Notes: generated from the sequence alone by a model not told the origin. Counted from the stretch's first letter, positions 1 through 13,200 are shown. The stretch is 64,000 nt of DNA from Amoeboaphelidium protococcarum (GCA_023515745.1 JALECJ010000255.1:1312001-1376000), one strand, 5' to 3'. A program made the numbers and translations.

Positions 1-625
1 CACTTAAATGAACAAAGACTTGCCTTGATCTAATTTAATAATCTTCAAGTACTCGGACACTGCCTGTTTGGATGCCTCCTCCACCATGGAGACATCAGAT
101 TTCTTGCACACAATCATCACTGGGTCGCTGGTGACTTCATCAGCACTAGGCAGCAACTGCAGGAGTCCTTGTAAGATGATCTGCACTGTCAACTGGCTCT
201 GATTGCCGTTCTTTTACACAGCCGGACCTAGACGCTTCCTGCACTCATTCAACAGGTCGTTCAATGCCGCTTCTCTAGCCTCCAGCACCTTTAATCTGAT
301 CTTGTTGGCGGCGGCACTTGCCTAAATCTTTCGCTGCAGCACCGCAGTCTTCTTCTTCTTTTCATACGATGCCTCAATGTTCAGCGTCTCTGCCCTGACC
401 AACTTGGCCTTCTCAATGTTGTGCTCCTCATCCGCCTTCACTTGAATCTCTCTAGCCTTCTCCATGGCCTCCTGGCGAATGAATTCTGTCATTTTCTGCA
501 TCCATCAAGAAGTTCATACACATATTGTAATTAATTAGAGAATTGCGAAATTGATAGCTCTAATGAAAATTTACCTTCATTTCCGATGCAACTTCATCGT
601 CATTCAATGCTCCTCTAGTAGCCAT
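1..625 (-). CDS. VMA4: V-type H+-ATPase subunit E, 3' end outside window
   Basis: Subunit E forms part of the peripheral stalk that ties the V1 motor to the membrane sector of the vacuolar proton pump. A short first exon (575-625, 17 residues) is followed by a 79 bp intron (496-574, GTAAAT...TGCAG). Exon 2 gives the family's helical N-terminus (FIRQEAMEKAREI, then EEHNIEKAKLV) and enters the C-terminal globular domain (IILQGLLQLLPSADEV). TAA/TAG codons are read as Gln, for example in QRKIQASAA. About 180 residues are visible; the usual length is about 230, so roughly 45 C-terminal residues lie beyond position 1. The start is the only ATG giving the family N-terminus. Confidence 0.93.
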
Positions 626-1718
626 ATTTTATGGTGTATCCTTAATGTCAACGTTATATAAATCTGTCTGAAATGGAACAAAGTCAAGAAGGAAAGAAAC
701 GGCGCGAGTCTCTGAAGCAACGCTCGATAAACTAAATCAACAAAGCATATCGATATCGCAAGTAAGCAGTACTCAAACAGAATATACACGCGTCTATTTA
801 ACTAGAGATTATCATAATTTAGTCTTCTGACAGTACAATTTGACAATATCTTCTGAGCACTCAAACTCTTGACACGTCCATTAAGAGAAATCATAATCAA
901 ACTTGTCACCTTGTGATGATGTAACAGATTGGGAAATTGTGTGCACAACTTACGTCACTATGCCAGATTTTAAGAATGAATACAGTACCTTCAGTCCTCC
1001 CTCCACCATGAGTGAATTCATTTTATACTTGGTAGATAAAACTTGGTATACACTCTTCAGATCCAAGCCGCCGCCATTCGTATCCTATGAGATAGTTTCA
1101 ATTCGAACATCTGGTCGTATTGCGCGGATACGTTCAATCTACTATTATAAATTAACGCCATTTGACGCGAATATAATCGGTGGATGAGGATGTTTCAATA
1201 GTCTTGCATCTAGTGGTATTCCAAGTCTAGAGTCTAAGATGACTGGAACGGGTGAACCTATTATGCAATCAGGGTTCCGTGAACATGATATAGAAAGTGC
1301 TTAACTTAATGCCTAATTCCGCTCTAAAAACGCGTCCAAATCACTTTAAACAATCCTTGCTGTTAGTTGTGGATTGTCGCAGAGCACAGTATTACTTCCT
1401 ATCAATATACCATCACATTGTGACCGCAATACGTGGACCATTTTATAAGTTTCTGCACAGGAGATGCTCAGAGGGAGCTTCTTACTTGAATCTTAGGTAT
1501 CTACTTGGTTCAGATAACCATTCTAAGTTGTGGCAAAACTAAGTATTACCTTCATACAGTAAAGAAGATTTCACAAATTTTTATGAGCTGGTCACTATTA
1601 ATCACCGAAAATGCACAAGATGAATGAAAAATGAAATCAGTAAAAAGGCGGTAAAGCTCTTAATTAAAGTCAAGTATGGCGGATTATCTTTTACAAAAGA
1701 TCAAACAGAAATAATCTT
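626..1718. other. Intergenic stretch with only weak ORFs
   Basis: Upstream of VMA4 and downstream of the protoglobin gene. With TGA as sole stop there are two open frames on the + strand: about 873-1187 (first ATG at 960) and 1285-1623 (112 residues from ATG). Neither resembles a family I know, and open frames of this length are expected by chance when only TGA stops translation. ACGCGT hexamers lie at 788-793 and 1330-1335; the first is about 160 bp upstream of the VMA4 start. A small or spliced gene here cannot be excluded. Confidence 0.4.
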
Positions 1719-2438
1719 TCAATCTTTCAAGAACTTCCAGGCACCAACAGCGATGGCTGCAATAACAGCCGTAACACCAGCCATTTTCAACACTTGGTCA
1801 TTCTTTTGCACAAAAGTCAGCCCCAGACCATGGCGTTCTGGATCCTTTACGTAATACTTGGCAAAGAAGTCGTTTTATATCCACAACAACTTGTTAAAAG
1901 CCAGCACAGTGCGCTGTTCAACGTCCTTGGGCAAATTCGCGTTCATCAGAGCTTGGACAATGAACGATGAAACATACGTGAACAGAGCGGAGCAATGGAT
2001 ATACTCAACCTGGATTTTGGACGCCTTGCCAGAGTAGTCAGTGTGGATCTTGCCAACATAGTCCAGATATCTGACAAAGTTGTCATCATACTTGCCAGTC
2101 ACCAGCTTCTTCAGGTACTTGCCCAGAAAGTCTTTGCGAAATTTGATCTAATCATTATCCAGATGTAGATCCTTCAAGTTATGAGCCACTTACCCCTTGA
2201 AAGAGGAGTTTCTTTGGGTGAACACAGCCTTTGTCAAATCGAAGGAGAATAGTTTTACGTACACCGCGTCAACAATCGCAGGTACCAGAGGTTCAACTAA
2301 TGGTGCAGATTCATGGATAGCCTTGATATCGTCTTCACCAAATTCTGCAAACTTTGCCAGATACTGAAAACGGTAGACAACGTCAGTGTACAAGCGCTTA
2401 GCGTCAATAGATTCGCAAGTTGGATCTGCAACAGTCAT
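1719..2438 (-). CDS. Protoglobin-domain protein with hydrophobic C-terminal tail
   Basis: Single exon, 239 residues. The fold matches fungal proteins with a protoglobin (globin-sensor) domain: N-terminal helices around residues 15-75 (YRFQYLAKFAEFGEDD), the F-helix segment VRYLDYVGKIHT carrying the likely haem-ligating histidine, and G/H helices (IQVEYIHCSALFTYV). After the globin, residues about 214-235 form a hydrophobic segment (GVTAVIAAIAVGAW) ending in a short charged tail, KFLKD. This suggests a tail-anchored protein, perhaps on mitochondria or ER. Haem binding is inferred from the family; the partner of this sensor or O2-binding protein is unknown. One TAG (LDNDQIKF), one TAA (FKGQVAH) and another TAA (LLWIQNDFF) are read as Gln. 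Confidence 0.82.
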
Positions 2439-3158
2439 AACTATAAAGTGTAATATATAATGTCTAACTTAGACTTAATTAGGCTGAATATAAAAGAGGA
2501 TTATATGAGAATTCAAGATCGTGTGAATCAGTTTACAGTAATCGCGAGATCAACAAAATTGTTAATGACAGCCGCGGACTTTCCAACCGAGCCGAGACCC
2601 AAAGCCTCGGCCGACTTTGGTAATTTAACTCGATGATTTCGGATCGCCGTGGGTACAATTTAACTTCCGACGTATGATTTTCTTCTGGGACTGATATTCA
2701 TTTCGGAACGGACATTTTTAGCTTATGGCTTGAGGTGATTTATCAGTCATGGTATGCAAAACTTCGACTCACAACGATTGAGTTGACAATCATTTAAGGT
2801 GGTGGTTTAAGCTTAGAGATAGAAAATCATCTTACTTTCAGTAAATAAATTTCCACTTGTTATCATAGTGCGTGACTTATTCTTGTAATCACCAGAGGGT
2901 GGCTTAAAAGATCTAGTGTCGCGAGTCTCCCGTTTCGGCAAAAACAGCACAAACTTGAAACGGGTCGCTGACTTGTTGTTTATAAATCACGTAAGCTCCT
3001 TTTCGCTGAAACAAGTCACCTGCCTGTTTCCGTAAATAAAAAATTCCGTTTCAGCCCATTTATTAATTATGACTATTGAAATGCTTGCATAGACTCTTAA
3101 TACTTAGGAGGATCTGCGTGGAAATACTTCAATTGCATCTAAAATTCCTGAAGATCCA
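2439..3158. promoter_or_regulatory. Divergent upstream region with GAAACGG-type elements
   Basis: About 720 bp between the divergent protoglobin and kinase genes, with no convincing coding frame. It holds an inverted pair, CCCGTTTC (2929-2936) and GAAACGGG (2957-2964), whose 8 bp arms are exactly complementary across a 20 bp loop. CCGTTTCAG follows at 3046-3054, about 105 bp before the kinase ATG. The same core recurs upstream of several other genes in the window. A promoter role is inferred from position and repetition. Confidence 0.4.
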
Positions 3159-4886
<1,728 letters not shown>

Positions 4887-5239
4887 TGAAAAAGCTGACC
4901 CGGTACAGAGAAATTTTGGTGATATTTTGAATTTAGTGATGCTGTAATGTAATGACAATTTTTGTATGGTATTATTATTGTATCTAATGTTTAAATTTAA
5001 AAACTTATCATTTTACTTTTGCATGTCAGACATTTTAGACGACTCTAAACGCGGATATAAATTGAACCATCTTCAGTCAGTCAGTCAGTCAGCCAGGGAT
5101 GAATTTGACTTTTTCAGTGATTGAACGATCTGAAACGGAATGAATCAGCAGCCAATCAGACAAATTAATGGTGATTGAAGAATTTTGATCTTGTTCTTTA
5201 TCATTTATTGTTGTTGAAAATTCACGCTTAGCTCATAGG
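4887..5239. promoter_or_regulatory. Intergenic region with TCAG repeat and CTGAAACGG
   Basis: Separates the kinase from the hydrolase on the same strand. It contains five perfect TCAG units at 5073-5092 and CTGAAACGG at 5130-5138, 148 and 102 bp before the hydrolase ATG at their far ends. No coding frame is evident. The repeat resembles units upstream of the KH-domain gene and the Yhm2 gene. Confidence 0.4.
5073..5092 (+). repeat. (TCAG)5 microsatellite upstream of hydrolase
   Basis: Five exact TCAG units on the coding strand of the downstream gene. Related runs occur at 45228-45242 and 49880-49891, each upstream of a minus-strand gene and each reading TCAG on that gene's sense strand. Confidence 0.85.
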
Positions 5240-6724
5240 ATGACCAATTCAAGTATCAAGACCAAGTTATGGCACTTCATCTTACCGCTTTGGACGGTGA
5301 TTATCATGGCTTGTGTTGCAATTAAGGTATTCTGTATGTGTTCGTTTGACTGGCTTCGTACCTTGAGATCGCATGAACAAGATCGATCCATGCCGTCAGG
5401 ACATTGTTCAGAGACGTATATACATCATAAACGACATCCTCAATGGTCTTTTGGCTAATTTGTCACCATTAATATTTTGGAGCATGTCATGAGACAGGAT
5501 TTGGATGTCATCAGATGTGGTACTAAACTCAGTCATTATCTGGCTCGATTTGTACATATTCTGCCTTTCGTCCGCATCGGACTTGCGCGTATCGCTGTAT
5601 AATCTAATGTTGATGCAGGTGATGCCGCCTGGACTGGTATACAGATGTACTGGAAGAAGAATGGCCGTGATTTTGGTCCTCTTTAGCGATCTAATGGTAA
5701 TAGCGACTCTGTGCTTCCGATGCATAATCGATAGGTTGATGAGCCTGAAGCTGTGATTTTGTTCTGTCATGGCGGTGGTTTTTGTGCAGGGACAGCTCTA
5801 TAATCATTTTGGGCCCTGCGCAATATTATGATACAGATGAAGAAGCGATACAAGTACACTAATATACGAATTGTGTGCGTGGAGTATGATTTGGCTCCTG
5901 AGCATACTTATCCGAATGCTCTGCTGTAGGCTTACTCGGCCTTCAATTACTTTCATCGTGCTGGTCATAAAGTTATCATTATGGGCGATTCTGCTGGCGG
6001 TCATTTGGCTTATAGCGTCTTGATTCATGATGGAATACTGCGTGATGATCATCAGATGAAGTCTACTGATTTCGCAGTCTCCGATAGTGCTTAGCCAGTT
6101 GCACCAGATTCCATCAGTAGAGCTGCTGGAATTTTAACTATAAGTCCCTCTGTGCATCCATTCTCTTTTCCCCGTTTATTGCGCTATTATTCTACCAACA
6201 TTAATTATGATTTCCTGCATCCCATCCATTTGAAAGCCTTCTCGGCAGCGTTCATAAGTGGCAAGTGGATCCATCCTTTCAGTCATGGTTATTATTCAAA
6301 GGCTATTTATGGTATTTTTGAGAGTTTTCAGTCTACAGAGGGTGAAGATGCCACACGTGCTGACATGGAATCCTCGCGTGAATAGGTGGAGGTTGAGATT
6401 ATGCTGCGAGATGTTCCAAGTCCACTGAAGGAGAATATTAATCAGGTTGCTCCTGCGATGGTTGATCCATAATTGATGAAGCGATATCTGCCACCCAGGT
6501 CAATGATTATCTGTGGCAATGGTGAGCTGTTGTACCCTGACATTAAGAGATTTCATGAGAGAATAAATGAATTAAGCACGCCTGGGGATGAGTCAATTCA
6601 AGTGGTATCTATAGCTGCTGGAGTACACGATTATGCCATGTTAGTTCCTGGCAAAGATTCTAAATTGGCAATGGATCAGGGAATTGAGTACATTGCCAAG
6701 TGTCTGAATTTATCCTCTAATTGA
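5240..6724 (+). CDS. Alpha/beta hydrolase of the hormone-sensitive-lipase / steryl acetyl hydrolase type
   Basis: Single exon, 494 residues. An N-terminal hydrophobic segment (residues about 10-32) suggests membrane anchoring. The oxyanion-hole motif CHGGGFCAG and the nucleophile elbow GDSAGGH define the HSL class; VEYDLAPEHTYPNA between them is typical. The C-terminal block with GVHDY supplies the probable catalytic His, and an acid lies in the preceding LLYPDI region. Yeast Say1 and fungal arylacetamide-deacetylase-like esterases have this plan and act on acetylated sterols or other lipophilic esters in the ER; the substrate here is not determined. UAR is read as Gln at several sites (ALQSFWALR, LLQAYSAF). 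It ends 81 bp from the convergent membrane-protein gene. Confidence 0.87.
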
Positions 6725-6805
6725 AAGAATGCCGAGTGATTTAGATGTAAAATTAACATATCAAAGTTTGACTATTATTAAATTTTATGAGCATTATTAT
6801 CATTA

Positions 6806-8195
6806 TCAATGTTTCGGTGCAATCTTGCCATAAATCAAAGCACTGGACGTCATCAGGACGGCAAGCGGTAATGCAGTCAAAAATGCCAACACTGAGTAAT
6901 ACAAATTGGAAGTGGGACTCATCTTAAACTTTCCCTACAGCACCACATAATTCACCCACTTTCCAAATCTATAAAACGCGTAATAGAAAGCAAACAGGAG
7001 ATAGTACAGCATTGGCTGATTAGTCACCTACCAGATCCAACGCAAATGTGAAATCGGATTGGTGTATAAAAGCACAACAATTATAGTCAATGGCACAAAG
7101 ACAGCAAAGAGGAGACGACGATACTTTACATTTTACTTATCACCCTCCAGATACTTTTACACGACAGGCAAACTCCACATTGGACCGAGGCAGACCAGTA
7201 ACAAGAAACTGCTAAAGAACATCTTAAATAAGATGCCATCAAACAGATTCTAGCAGTATGCCACCGTAGCTCCATGGACCCATATCATAATCTCTAGAAA
7301 GAATGTCCAATACTTTTAAGAATGACCGCGCTGGTACAACAAAGAGCTCTGATAGTATAATAGAAAGGTGTGAAAGAACCCGGTGGCATGACTGAGGGTG
7401 ACTTCCATCGGATGATGCCAGAAGTTTACAGTTATACCGAATATGGAGATGTAGCCATGATACTTCTTCAAAAATAGTCCAAATTCTTCAATCTCCGATT
7501 TGAGAGATTATGGAGTCCAATTAAGAATAAAGCCTCTGGTTCTGCATCTGAATATGTAGACGACTGCCAGCGAGGTGACACCAGAAAACAGAGCACTGAT
7601 CGACGGGAACACTGCAGATAGGCCGTCATAATACATGTGAGTCTAGAAGAAGTGAACAATGGTAAAGAACACGTTCCAGCGCAGCATCTCGCGTGCATAA
7701 GGATTCCACTCAGGACCATCAGACCAATCAATCTCGCCGCGCAGTTTAGCTGCACGCGCCTGATAGATCAAATACCATTAGCCACTCAGATGTGTGATAA
7801 AACACGCCCAAGGTATCATGATGCTGAGTACGGAAGGGTTGATCTATCTAAATGGGTACATGAATGGGAACGTATATCCAACACTACACACACATAGCAT
7901 AAATAACACAGATATGAATGACGTCTTAAATGAACAATATTTAGATAATACTACAAGCTTACATGTCAAATATACCCAGTCCCAATTGACCGGGTTTAGG
8001 AGATCCATTGAATAGATCATCTAACCAAGACTGTCCTTCACGGCGAGATAGCGCAGTAGTGCTTACGATAAGAGTCATGACAAGAGCACTGATCAGATAG
8101 AACGCGTGAAATTGCACATTTATACCCAGAAATTTGACAGGCAATGATGGAGCATGAGGATCCAATTGAGATACTTGCTTCTTAGTATTAGCCAT
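6806..8195 (-). CDS. Conserved-looking multi-pass membrane protein, function unknown
   Basis: Two exons (7963-8195 and 6806-7883) flank a 79 bp intron (7884-7962, GTAAGC...GTGTAG), giving about 436 residues. At least eight hydrophobic segments are visible, separated by short loops. The most distinctive stretch is NFWHHPMEVTLSHATGFFHT, followed by LLYYQSSLLYQRG and LEIMIWVHG. The clustered histidines and Glu in a membrane setting resemble metal-dependent or hydroxylase-like membrane enzymes, but I cannot assign a family. The start is the first ATG, followed by a soluble 24-residue leader and a TM helix. The splice restores the frame exactly. No function is proposed. Confidence 0.8.
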
Positions 8196-8651
8196 ATTAA
8201 ATTTGTGACTCGTTCTATGTTTCTCGATAACAGTCAGACAGAAATTTAGATATTTGCACTAATTCTAAGGTGGATGAGTGGGGGATCTATAATTCATTCA
8301 GAGACCTTGGTTATTTTACTCCACTCAGGGGTAAATATGACATATCGCAATAGCGCTTATGTTACGCCATGTGCTTCGCTTAACAACCCAACGTCCAAAG
8401 TTCCAACCACTATTCAATGCATAAAAATTTACTACCCTAGTTGGCCTTCCATCAACTCGGTGTTACTATTCTGGTACATCCCACTTGATTGATTGATATA
8501 TTAGATAGCTGTCAGTGTCCAATCAGGCATTTGAGCTTTTGATCAAATCGATTTCCCTTTAGAGCTAATCAATCACCTACCTCAATTCTGGCTTTTTACT
8601 TTGATAATCTCTCGTTTATAAACTTTTACTTACGTGTACATATATTTAAGT
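8196..8651. promoter_or_regulatory. Divergent intergenic region, 456 bp
   Basis: Lies between the starts of the membrane-protein gene and the GT71 gene, so it should hold both promoters. I see three TTGA units in tandem near 8484-8497 and AT-rich sequence just before the GT71 ATG. There is no coding frame of note. Confidence 0.35.
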
Positions 8652-10703
8652 ATGTCAATGATGGTGCCTATGAGCAAGTAAAAGTTGCTGGTAAGAGTAG
8701 CACTCGTCGCGTTAATATTATTTGGTCTCCATCAAGTGATACATTACTCGTTCATGGTTCAAAGGCCCATGGACACGAAATCATCGTAAAGTTCAATGAA
8801 TGGCTTTAGTTCACTCATTCTTTCAGCAGATACTTAATCTGTGGCCTCTGACTCTGATAGTAATAAGGAGGAAGAAGAGCATGAGAGATTGTCAACTAAT
8901 CGCGAAAGTATTACTGAATAATAGTAACAGGTTGCATTGTCCAATAACGGAAAAGAAGGCGATACGGTCATGCCTCTAAGACAGTGGGGAGAAGTTGGCA
9001 GAGATTGTTCAGATGGACAATGTTCAATGGATTAGTCTGGTTAGGATAGTGCTGATATTGTGAAAGGCGATACTGTTAATTATGAATAGCTGAACAACAT
9101 CAGGAAACCTTGTGGTGTGCACTTAGAGAGAAATTCCCATTTTGTTAATCGAGAGCTGTGGTAATCTCTGAGCGCGTCTGATCTGGCTGAGAAATCTGAT
9201 GAACTTGAGCGATATATCAAAGATGAGCTGCCTCGCTTTAATTATGATAAATACGGGTATAGTGGATACGGTATCGTGTTTGCAGCCAGCGGTGGCTCGC
9301 TGAAGCGATGTCTTGTCAGTGTGAATTTGTTGAAGCAGCACCACCGCACCTCCCTGCCTATTGAAGTGTGGTACATTAGTGGCGAACTGGACAGAGAGCA
9401 GCTGGATCTCTTAGTTAAGGCTGGAGCTGAGCCTAGAGATGTGGTAGTAGAGGCGGCAAAATTCCCTGAACTGAATTTCCAAATATCTCATTCATACGGC
9501 TCTAGTAGAAACTACCAGATCAAGAGTATGATTCTACTGCTTACCAAGTTTTAACACGTCATCTACATGGACTCGGACAATAATGCTCTCCGTGATCCTG
9601 CCATTTTATTCCAACACGAGGCTTATAAGGCCACTGGCGCCATCTTTTGGAAGGATTTCTGGAAATTTCCATATGATAATCCAATATGGAAGATTATTCG
9701 CTAGGAGTGTCATGATGAGTTTGAGCAAGAGTCTGGTCAGTTGGTCATTGATAAGCAAAGATCTTGGTAGTCGTTGCTACTTGCAACGTATTTGCAGATG
9801 GAGCACAAGTTCTACTTCACCATACTTCTTGGTGATAAAGATACATTCCGTCTGGCATGGAAAGTGTTGAATCAACCGTATCATTATATTGAAAATCCGC
9901 CCGCTATGGCTGGTAGAGTCAGATAAGGCAGATTTTGTGGTCATTCTATGGTGCAATTTGGCCCTGATGGTAAGTTGATGTTTGTGCACGCCAATGCTAT
10001 GAAGTCTGCTAATGCGATCAAGCGTGGCAACACTTGGGAAAGTATCAAGTATTTACAACCACAAGACCCTACTCAGATCACACCTGTAAATGGAACTGAT
10101 CAACTTAGCATCATATCCGGCTATCCTGTCACTAATGAGTATCAAGGAGGACCAGAGCGTCCACTCGAGGAAGGAGGTATGGGGTAGGAAGTTTTAAATA
10201 ATCCGTGCTTTGATTACTCCATTCAGACTGTTGCTATCGACACCTCATATGCAGTTATCGATGCGTTAGGTGCATAAAAAGCTGTGGATTCTTATCGCTC
10301 CATTCTTGAACCGTGGGTCAGTTATGCCAATGGTAGCTTTGCATGGTTCGAAGATAAGTACTATGATCTAGGTGGACCTGGCTCAGGTAATGCTCAGTAC
10401 TGTGGACAAGGTAATATTGGAAATGGTGAGTGTCGCGACTCATCTCTGTGTTGTTCATCATCTGGATGGTGCGACAATTCTATTGATCACTGTGGTATTG
10501 GATGTCAAGGTGGTTTTTGTTTTCAGTCACGTACATTGCCTGTGCGTCTAGGACCGGAGTTTGAGTATTGCGGCAATGGTATAGTTGGATATGGTGTATG
10601 TCAAGATCCTAACGCTTGTTGCTCCAGATTCGGCTACTGTGGCTCCTCCGTATCTCACTGTTCACGGGAAATTTGTATAAATGGTCCATGTCTAACTCAC
10701 TGA
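8652..10703 (+). CDS. GT71 (Mnn2/Mnn1-type) mannosyltransferase fused to two CBM18 chitin-binding domains
   Basis: Single exon, 683 residues, type II Golgi membrane topology. A short cytosolic tail precedes a TM helix (residues about 15-33), then a charged, Gln-rich stem. The catalytic domain spans about 195-560: SGYGIVFAASGGS, the metal/nucleotide site YMDSDN (DxD), ATGAIFWKDFWKFPYDNPIW and ESGQLVIDK, all typical of fungal alpha-mannosyltransferases that build branched cell-wall mannans. The C-terminus adds two hevein-like modules, about 580-625 (YCGQG...CCSSSGWC) and 637-681 (YCGNG...CCSRFGYC), each with the Cys pattern of CBM18. Fungal GT71 proteins normally lack these. The first in-frame ATG of the ORF gives the anchor. 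Confidence 0.9.
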
Positions 10704-10860
10704 GTGTTTCCATAAACCATATGGCATTTTTTGTAATAATGTTAAATAGATCAATACAGCATAAAGAGAGAATTTACAAATTCATAAAATTAAACCACAA
10801 CTTTCCACAACTGTTCATTCAACAACAAAATACAAGCACAAGCTCGATAATTAAATCCTT

Positions 10861-12768
10861 TCAATGATCCATACTGAGTAGCCTTTGCAGCATGAGATCA
10901 CTGTCTTAATTCTCCAATCCAGGCATGTTATCAACTTGCATCAAAGATGGTTATTCACCACCGTTCACTTGACTCTTATTCTGTTATCGCTGTTAATCAG
11001 TTTATGCCTCAGACAATAATGAAAGCTAATCTGGAGTGATAGCAATATCGTGGGCTTTAAGAATAGCGGCCATCTGCATACAGCGCGTCTCCCAAATCTA
11101 CTCCTGAGTCATACTGCTATTCTATACATTTCCAGAATCCTGTTGCGCCAATAGCTGTAATAGATTCTAATCTTTTACGTGTTCAGACAGCTTCTGAGAC
11201 AGGAGACTAATAATCTTTCGGCTCTGCGCCAACTCTTGACCCAACGAATGCACCTGACTAACAGCATCAAAATATAACTTCTCCTTCTCACCCAGATCAT
11301 GTTCCAGAGTAGACATAACACCTTCAAATTATTGCGATAACTGTCGAGACTTCATCTAATTATTGTTGCTATTACCGTCAATGCCACTACCATGAGAAAC
11401 CAAGGTCTGTTGGCTTGCATTGTTACTATTACTATGTGGCAATATACTAGAGAACGCAGACACGGTAGATGGAAGTCTAGGCAATTAGGATGACGAATCG
11501 CCAGACTATAACTGCTCAAGACGTCTCTCAAACACTGGCTTGAGCATAACATCGTCCATACCAAAATCCACCGGTCTCAGTCCACATCTATTAGGCAGGG
11601 AGATGTCAGCATTACAAGTCTCAATCAGCATCTCCACCAGGTTGCGATTACTCAAACGGGATGCAATATTCAACGCAGTGTCACCATTCTTATCCTGGAT
11701 GTCAATAAGAGACTCGATATATACAAAGTCGGGAGATACGGCAGCTGATGTCTGAGAGGAATCATTAGGCAGAGTTGGTGCTAACATGGCAGATGGTTCA
11801 CGCATAAATTACAAAAGAGTGTCCAGGTAGTACTTTGCCGCTTAAGCTCTACCTTTAATACCGGCAGTCAGGACAATGTGATGCAGCACAGTACGTCCCT
11901 TCTTATCTCTAAGACCGATAACTCGCGGACCAAGCATTGCCAGCAGATCACCAAAGCAGTCAGATTCAAAGCAATTGGTCACCAGCACAGCTCTAACAAG
12001 CGCAGATTCCCCATTAAAATTCTAACGAGTCACATCAGCACCAAGATTACCGATAAGCATTCTCAACACCGTGATCCGAGCCAATGCGCTTGCCCAATGA
12101 ATAGCAGTATGACCTTGGTCATCGATGATCATATCTGCATCCATGTCAGCAGGTGGACTGGGGTTCGTCAATAGCGGGGGCACTTTATGAGATTCATGAT
12201 TAAGGAAAACCGACATCAAAATGGCGCGGTACTTTTCAGCATTGGATGGGGGAGCGGCATTTGCATAAAAGCCACTGTTGTTGCTGTTGGTATTGTTATT
12301 AGACTGCACATGGGAATTCTAGCTGTTGGATACGGAGGATTGAGAGTTGCTTGGACGGTCAGCAGCAGTCTGACTGGCATTGGACAGCTTTCGCTTCTTG
12401 CTGGGCGTCACTTCAAACATGGCGCGATCCTCCTCTCCTTCGGGCGGCACAAACTCGAGCAAGTCTGCTAGTATTCCCTCTACGCCATACTGACGGGCCA
12501 CGCCGACACCGCGCTCAAACGGCACCCATGTACCTTAGTACTTGCCGTATCCGCCCTGCACTTTCTCAAAGACTGCATTGGGCACTTAGATCTCACGCTC
12601 CAGTATCTTAGTGCGGCGACCCTTTTCAATTTGAGCCACTTTCAGAATCTGCGTTGCATTCAGGAAATTATCACAGCGTCTTCTCATGACCGCAATGCCG
12701 CGGCATATAAATTCATACACATGAACGCCAGAGTACACTGCACCATACACATTAGGACTGTTGGTCAT
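10861..12768 (-). CDS. APSES-domain transcription factor with ankyrin repeats (Mbp1/Swi4/Res family)
   Basis: Single exon, 635 residues. The N-terminal APSES/KilA-N DNA-binding domain (residues 1-110) shows YEFICRGIAVMRRR, NFLNATQILKVA and GTWVPFERGVGVARQYGV. A Ser/Asn-rich linker leads to ankyrin repeats at about 205-430 (DDQGHTAIHWA, DKNGDTALNIA). The C-terminal third is Gln-rich with a coiled coil (KEKLYFDAVSQVHSLGQEL), as in Mbp1/Swi6 dimerisation regions. In yeasts this family activates G1/S genes through ACGCGT (MCB) or SCB sites; ACGCGT is frequent in this window. The ATG at 12768 is the first available and directly precedes the domain. It converges with the GT71 gene, leaving 157 bp. 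Confidence 0.93.
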
Positions 12769-13200
12769 TTTAGAGTGGTGTTGTTGTTTCAGCAAGCAGG
12801 TGTCAATGTTTGACAACTTTTCTTCTTGCTATTGCTGCTGCTGTTGTTGTTCTTTCCGATCACAGAGCAGAGCAAAGAGAGAGAGAGAGAAAGTGCGGCA
12901 AGGAGGCGGCTTTGAAAGAGCGAGCGCGAGAAAGTGCAAAAACGGAGAAACCGAGCGAGCGAGATAGCAACTTTAAGCCGAGAGCAGGCACAGAAAAAGT
13001 AAAAACGCGATCAAGGAGGCGCTTTGTGGGAAGAGGTCGTGTTGAATGAGAGACAACAGCCTAGGAGCACACGCGCTGGCTGAGCATTCAGTGATTGAGT
13101 GAGTGGCTTCTCACAATGATCGCTCTTTCGTTTAAATCTATTTTAGAAAACTTCGTTACTTTAACTTCCTATCCCGTTATTATATTTCAACTTTGCTGTT
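12769..13200. promoter_or_regulatory. Divergent intergenic region, purine-rich
   Basis: Between the divergent APSES and galactokinase starts. On the + strand it is strongly purine-rich, with GA tracts near 12875-12892. A loose CAGTGATTGAGTGAGTG run lies near 13089-13105. Open frames here are low complexity (Arg/Lys/Glu) and best read as by-products of composition. Confidence 0.4.

Noticed and set aside
1285..1623. 112-residue ORF downstream of protoglobin
   Set aside because: No motif or composition signal beyond chance; kept only as a note in the intergenic entry.
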